DNA of 64,000 bases from a bacterium 336/3 (GTDB lineage Bacteria > Bacteroidota > Bacteroidia > Cytophagales > Thermonemataceae), in contig LJIE01000001.1 of assembly GCA_001281695.1 (NCBI GenBank), positions 2,813,521 through 2,877,520 of the forward strand, in the 5' to 3' direction. Position numbers and translations under genes: made by a program. The notes under the pieces were generated by a model. The model saw nothing but the letters and a program-made list of their open reading frames with translations, had not been told where the DNA came from and did not search any database. Positions 61,158-64,000 of this stretch are shown in pieces. Positions within the stretch are counted from its first letter, which is position 1. Each line of letters starts with the position of its first letter.

Positions 61158-61183
61158 GTGGCATAACTTTGAAGTTATGCCAC
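61158..61183. repeat. REP-like hairpin between HIT and accA genes
   Basis: GTGGCATAACT (61158-61168), loop TTGA, AGTTATGCCAC (61173-61183). No T-run follows on either strand, so it is not a normal terminator. Size and shape match the RAYT-associated hairpins at 6.3-7.0 kb, but the sequence differs. Confidence 0.5.
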
Positions 61184-61191
61184 CAATCGTT

Positions 61192-61581
61192 TTATAATTG
61201 CTGTCTAATTTGTTCTGCGACTTGAGCAAGTTCTTCTTGACTCATATTTTTTTTATTGGCAAAGTTCATATCAGCCATCGAATTAATAGGAATCAGATGT
61301 ATATGTGCATGAGGCACTTCCAAACCAACTACGGCTGTGGCAATTCGTTCACAAGAAACAACTTTTTCGATTGCTTTGGCTACTTTTTTAGAAAAAATAT
61401 GTAACCCAGCAAGCAATTCATCATCCAAATCAAAAATATAATCTATTTCTTTTTTAGGAATAACCAGAGTATGCCCTTTTGCAACTGGAGAAATATCAAG
61501 AAATGCTAAAAATTGTTCTGTTTCAGCAATTTTATGACAAGGGATTTCACCTGCTGCAATTCTACTAAAGATGGAAGCCAT
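61192..61581 (-). CDS. HIT-family nucleotide hydrolase/transferase
   Basis: A 129-residue HINT-type protein. Begins SIFSRIAAGEIPCHKIAE, then AFLDISPVAKGHTLVIPK, and ends with the histidine triad His91-Ala-His93-Ile-His95-Leu-Ile in VPHAHIHLIPI. HIT proteins of this branch hydrolyse AMP-lysine/AMP-NH2 or other nucleoside phosphoramidates; the physiological substrate is not evident. It lies between greA (117 bp upstream) and accA (60 bp downstream), all on the minus strand. Confidence 0.95.
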   Translation of the reverse strand: MASIFSRIAAGEIPCHKIAETEQFLAFLDISPVAKGHTLVIPKKEIDYIFDLDDELLAGLHIFSKKVAKAIEKVVSCERIATAVVGLEVPHAHIHLIPINSMADMNFANKKNMSQEELAQVAEQIRQQL

Positions 61582-61698
61582 AAGCAGTATCTATTTGGGG
61601 TATGAAATATGGAGTATAAGAGCCATGAATATTTTTTATGTTTAGATCCTTATATTTTAAAAATTTAAGTACCAGTTACTCATCTCCGTATTATTTAG

Positions 61699-62172
61699 TT
61701 ATCTACTAATTTCCAATATTTCCATTTCTATTTCGCCAGCAGGAACTTGTATTTTGGCAGTATCACCTACTACTTTTCCTAGAAGACCTTTACCGATGGG
61801 TGAATCTACAGATATTTTACCAGCTTTCAAATCTGCTTCTTCTTGAGCAACAAGCAGATAAGTCATTTCAGCTTTTGTTTTTTTATTTTTGATACGAACT
61901 TTAGAAAGAACAGATACTTTGGAAATATCAATATTCGACTCATCGAGCAGACGAGCATTGCCCAAAAGTTCTTCTAATTTAGATATTTTTAATTCCAAAA
62001 GACCTTGAGCTTCTTTGGCTGCGTCATATTCGGCATTTTCAGAAAGGTCTCCTTTATCACGTGCTTCAGCTATTTGGCGAGCAATTTCTGCTCTCCCTTT
62101 GGTACGCAATTCTTGTACTTCAGCCTTCAGTTTATCTAAACCCTCTTGAGTATAATACGAAATCTTTGACAT
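61699..62172 (-). CDS. greA: Transcription elongation factor GreA
   Basis: A 157-residue factor that rescues backtracked RNA polymerase by stimulating transcript cleavage. I use ATG 62172 (MSKISYYTQEGLDKLKAEVQ); the longer frame up to 62304 runs through a promoter and hairpin and is not coding. The N-terminal coiled coil carries the catalytic tip residues Asp42 and Glu45 in KGDLSENAEYDAAKEAQG. The C-terminal FKBP-like domain includes VDSPIGKGLLGKVVGD. Length is normal. Its leader contains a terminator-like hairpin (62213-62241), suggesting control by attenuation. Confidence 0.97.
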   Translation of the reverse strand: MSKISYYTQEGLDKLKAEVQELRTKGRAEIARQIAEARDKGDLSENAEYDAAKEAQGLLELKISKLEELLGNARLLDESNIDISKVSVLSKVRIKNKKTKAEMTYLLVAQEEADLKAGKISVDSPIGKGLLGKVVGDTAKIQVPAGEIEMEILEISR

Positions 62173-62212
62173 AATCTTTTCGTGTATTTGATAACAACTT
62201 GTATTAAAGAAT

Positions 62213-62241
62213 AAAAAAGAACGGTCTTTGGACGACCGTTC
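62213..62241 (-). terminator. Terminator-like hairpin in the greA leader (possible attenuator)
   Basis: Minus strand: GAACGGTC (62241-62234), 7-nt loop, GACCGTTC (62226-62219), then six T (62218-62213). It lies ~10 nt after the predicted start of transcription and 41 nt before the greA ATG; no minus-strand gene ends upstream of it. Confidence 0.7.
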
Positions 62242-62256
62242 CTTTCTATAACAATA

Positions 62257-62288
62257 CAAATATAGAATAAATATCTTAAAAAAACAAA
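62257..62288 (-). promoter_or_regulatory. Bacteroidota-type promoter for greA
   Basis: Minus strand: TTTG (62288-62285), 20 bp, TATATTTG (62264-62257), a full match to the -33/-7 consensus. Predicted transcription start is near 62250. The remaining ~190 bp up to the next gene are AT-rich without other signals. Confidence 0.75.
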
Positions 62289-62480
62289 TAAAATCTACGT
62301 TCATCCATAGTATTGGATATTTATAGTCTGTTTTTCAATATTTTATAAAATATATGATTCTTTATGTTTTTAAATTTATTGAGTAATAGGCTTTATCATT
62401 GAAAAAATTGTAAAAAACTTAGAAATCCTTGAAATTTTATGTAGTATTGTGTGCTCAGAAATCCATTCATCTCAAATACA

Positions 62481-64000
62481 ATGAAAATAGATATTGAATA
62501 CAACAAGAACGAGGACATCATGAAGCAACTCGTAACGCAACTCAACGCAAAACTCAAAAAAGTACATCTAGGAGGCGGAGAGAAACGTATTGCTACTCAC
62601 AAAGCCAAAGGCAAACTCACAGCCAGAGAGCGTATTGAGTATTTGTTGGATAAAGATAAGCCCCAACTCGAAATGGGTGCATTTGTAGCAGAAGGCATGT
62701 ACGAAGAAGAAGGTGGCTGTCCATCGGCAGGTGTAGCCATCGTGATTGGTTATATTACTGGCAGACAGTGTATTGTAGTAGCCAACGATGCAACCGTAAA
62801 AGCTGGAGCATGGTTTCCTATTACAGCCAAAAAGAATTTGAGAGCTCAAGAAATCGCCATTGAAAATCGTTTGCCCATTGTATATTTGGTGGATAGTGCA
62901 GGTGTGTATCTGCCTATGCAAGCAGAAGTATTTCCAGATAAAGAGCATTTTGGTAGAATTTTCAGAAATAATGCCGTCATGAGTTCTGAAGGTATTATTC
63001 AGGTGGCTGCTATTATGGGTAGCTGTGTGGCAGGTGGAGCATATTTGCCTATTATGAGTGATGAAGCCCTGATTGTAGAAGGTACTGGTTCAGTGTTTTT
63101 GGCAGGTTCGTATCTTGTAAAATCGGCTATCGGAGAAGACGTTGATAATGAAACCCTTGGTGGAGCAAGCACTCATTCCGAAATTTCAGGAGTAACTGAT
63201 AACAAGTACCCAAACGATGAAGCTTGTTTGGATGCAATTCGTGGCATATTTGAAAAATTAGGCGATTTTGATAAAGCTGGATTTAACAGAGCTGAATCTG
63301 CCTTACCTAAAAAAGAGCAAAAGGAAATTTATGGTATTCTACCTTCTGATAGAACCAAGCCCTACGATATGCGTGATATTATCGAACGCCTTGTTGATAA
63401 TTCGGAGTTCGAGGAATATAAAGAGTTGTATGGTAAAACCATTATTTGTGGAACAGCTCGTATTGATGGTTGGGCTGTCGGAATTGTTGCCAATCAACGA
63501 AAAATCATAAAAACTAAAAAAGGTGAAATGCAAATGGGTGGGGTAATCTACTCAGATTCAGCAGATAAAGCAGCTCGTTTCATTATGAATTGTAATCAAC
63601 GCAAGATACCTTTGGTATTCTTGCAAGATGTAACTGGTTTTATGGTAGGTAGTAAATCTGAACACAACGGAATCATCAAAGATGGGGCAAAAATGGTAAA
63701 TGCAATGGCAAATTGTGTAGTGCCTAAGTTTACATTTATTATTGGAAACTCTTATGGTGCAGGCAATTATGCGATGTGTGGCAAAGCTTACGACCCTCGC
63801 CTGATTTATGCTTGGCCTTCGGCTCAGTTGGCTGTAATGAGTGGAGCTTCAGCAGCCAAGACACTTTTGCAAATCAGGGTGGCAGCATTGGAATCTAAAG
63901 GACAAAAAATCACTCCTGAAGAGCAAGAACAATTACTTGCAGAAATCAAAGAAATTTATGCCAATCAGCTTTCACCTTATTATGCAGCATCTCATTTGTG
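62481..64000 (+). CDS. Acyl-CoA carboxylase beta subunit (methylcrotonyl-type), 3' truncated by the window
   Basis: The frame is open from ATG 62481 to the end (506 codons; the family has ~540). It is the carboxyltransferase subunit of a biotin-dependent acyl-CoA carboxylase. Signatures: GEKRIATHKAKGKLTARERI, DSAGVYLPMQAEVFPD, HFGRIFRNNAVMSSEGI, MGSCVAGGAYLPIMSDEALI, GSVFLAGSYLVKSAIGEDVD, ETLGGASTHSEISGVTDN, LQDVTGFMVGSKSE, GAGNYAMCGKAYDPRLIYAW. FPDKEHFGRIF and the MSSEGI...MGSC..GGAY block are closer to 3-methylcrotonyl-CoA carboxylase beta than to propionyl-CoA carboxylase, so leucine/isovalerate breakdown is the best guess; propionyl-CoA remains possible. Confidence 0.93.
   Translation, partial: MKIDIEYNKNEDIMKQLVTQLNAKLKKVHLGGGEKRIATHKAKGKLTARERIEYLLDKDKPQLEMGAFVAEGMYEEEGGCPSAGVAIVIGYITGRQCIVVANDATVKAGAWFPITAKKNLRAQEIAIENRLPIVYLVDSAGVYLPMQAEVFPDKEHFGRIFRNNAVMSSEGIIQVAAIMGSCVAGGAYLPIMSDEALIVEGTGSVFLAGSYLVKSAIGEDVDNETLGGASTHSEISGVTDNKYPNDEACLDAIRGIFEKLGDFDKAGFNRAESALPKKEQKEIYGILPSDRTKPYDMRDIIERLVDNSEFEEYKELYGKTIICGTARIDGWAVGIVANQRKIIKTKKGEMQMGGVIYSDSADKAARFIMNCNQRKIPLVFLQDVTGFMVGSKSEHNGIIKDGAKMVNAMANCVVPKFTFIIGNSYGAGNYAMCGKAYDPRLIYAWPSAQLAVMSGASAAKTLLQIRVAALESKGQKITPEEQEQLLAEIKEIYANQLSPYYAASHL

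Noticed and set aside
61699-62304. Longer GreA reading frame with a 44-residue N-terminal extension
   Set aside because: The extension crosses a full-consensus promoter and a terminator-like hairpin, and GreA homologs begin at MSKISYYT; only the 157-residue form is supported.
62568-62948. 126-residue minus-strand ORF within the acyl-CoA carboxylase gene
   Set aside because: The plus-strand frame is a complete, motif-rich carboxyltransferase; the antisense frame has no coherent features.

Overview
The window looks like chromosomal DNA of a Bacteroidota species, most probably of the Cytophagales type. The evidence is: AT-rich DNA; three large secreted proteins ending in type A type IX secretion sorting domains (YPNP...LY motifs); many SPII lipoproteins and '...AQ' signal peptides; several promoters matching the Bacteroidota pattern (TTG, 19-21 bp, TAnnTTTG); genes with no obvious Shine-Dalgarno sequence; and families typical of this phylum. 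I could not identify the genus. No rRNA, tRNA, CRISPR array, integrase or phage structural gene was seen.

Left part (1-20 kb). The window opens inside an RND efflux permease, followed by its outer-membrane factor lipoprotein. An intrinsic terminator follows, and its 3' arm contains the start codon of a beta-barrel porin gene. Two tandem paralogous secreted proteins come next, then a complete RAYT (Y1/HUH REP-associated transposase) unit flanked by two mirror-image pairs of hairpins with compensatory base changes. After a small orphan gene lie a large sortilin/BNR-like propeller protein, murA (catalytic Cys replaced by Asp), queA, the small subunit of methylmalonyl-CoA mutase, an HtrA/Deg protease, a lipoprotein, and a two-gene operon of a RCK potassium channel (odd filter TIGYQ) and a metallophosphoesterase.

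Middle (20-36 kb). On the minus strand lie a secreted protein, an ABC exporter, a translationally coupled pair (small acidic protein plus a PD-(D/E)xK-like nuclease candidate), a small lipoprotein and an aldehyde dehydrogenase. On the plus strand lie a protein often labelled 'asparagine synthetase B' and a TSUP permease. Then comes the most unusual locus: a tightly coupled minus-strand operon of a SLOG-like Rossmann protein and three tandem leucine-rich-repeat proteins that share one N-terminal helical module. A separate operon (PP2C phosphatase, a DUF4905-like protein, a LysM protein) precedes it. Upstream is a lipoprotein pseudogene with two in-frame stops, detectable only by reading through them.

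Right part (36-64 kb). Two huge adjacent T9SS-exported proteins (1068 and 1802 aa) share their C-terminal halves. A cytochrome c maturation cluster follows (ccmC, a ccmD-like gene, ccmE, a membrane/coiled-coil gene, ccmF), with a 35-residue membrane microprotein gene on the opposite strand. CcmC has a degenerate Trp-rich motif and CcmE is of the CxxxY type. An orphan gene beyond ccmF lies between two copies of a 16-nt piece of the ccmF terminator. Then come a four-gene operon of envelope proteins, a membrane protein, a PKD-repeat T9SS protein, accA, a HIT hydrolase and greA. The greA promoter is followed at once by a hairpin with a U-tract, which looks like leader attenuation. The window ends inside an acyl-CoA carboxylase beta subunit gene of methylcrotonyl type, which, with accA and mutA, gives a fatty-acid / branched-chain acyl-CoA theme.
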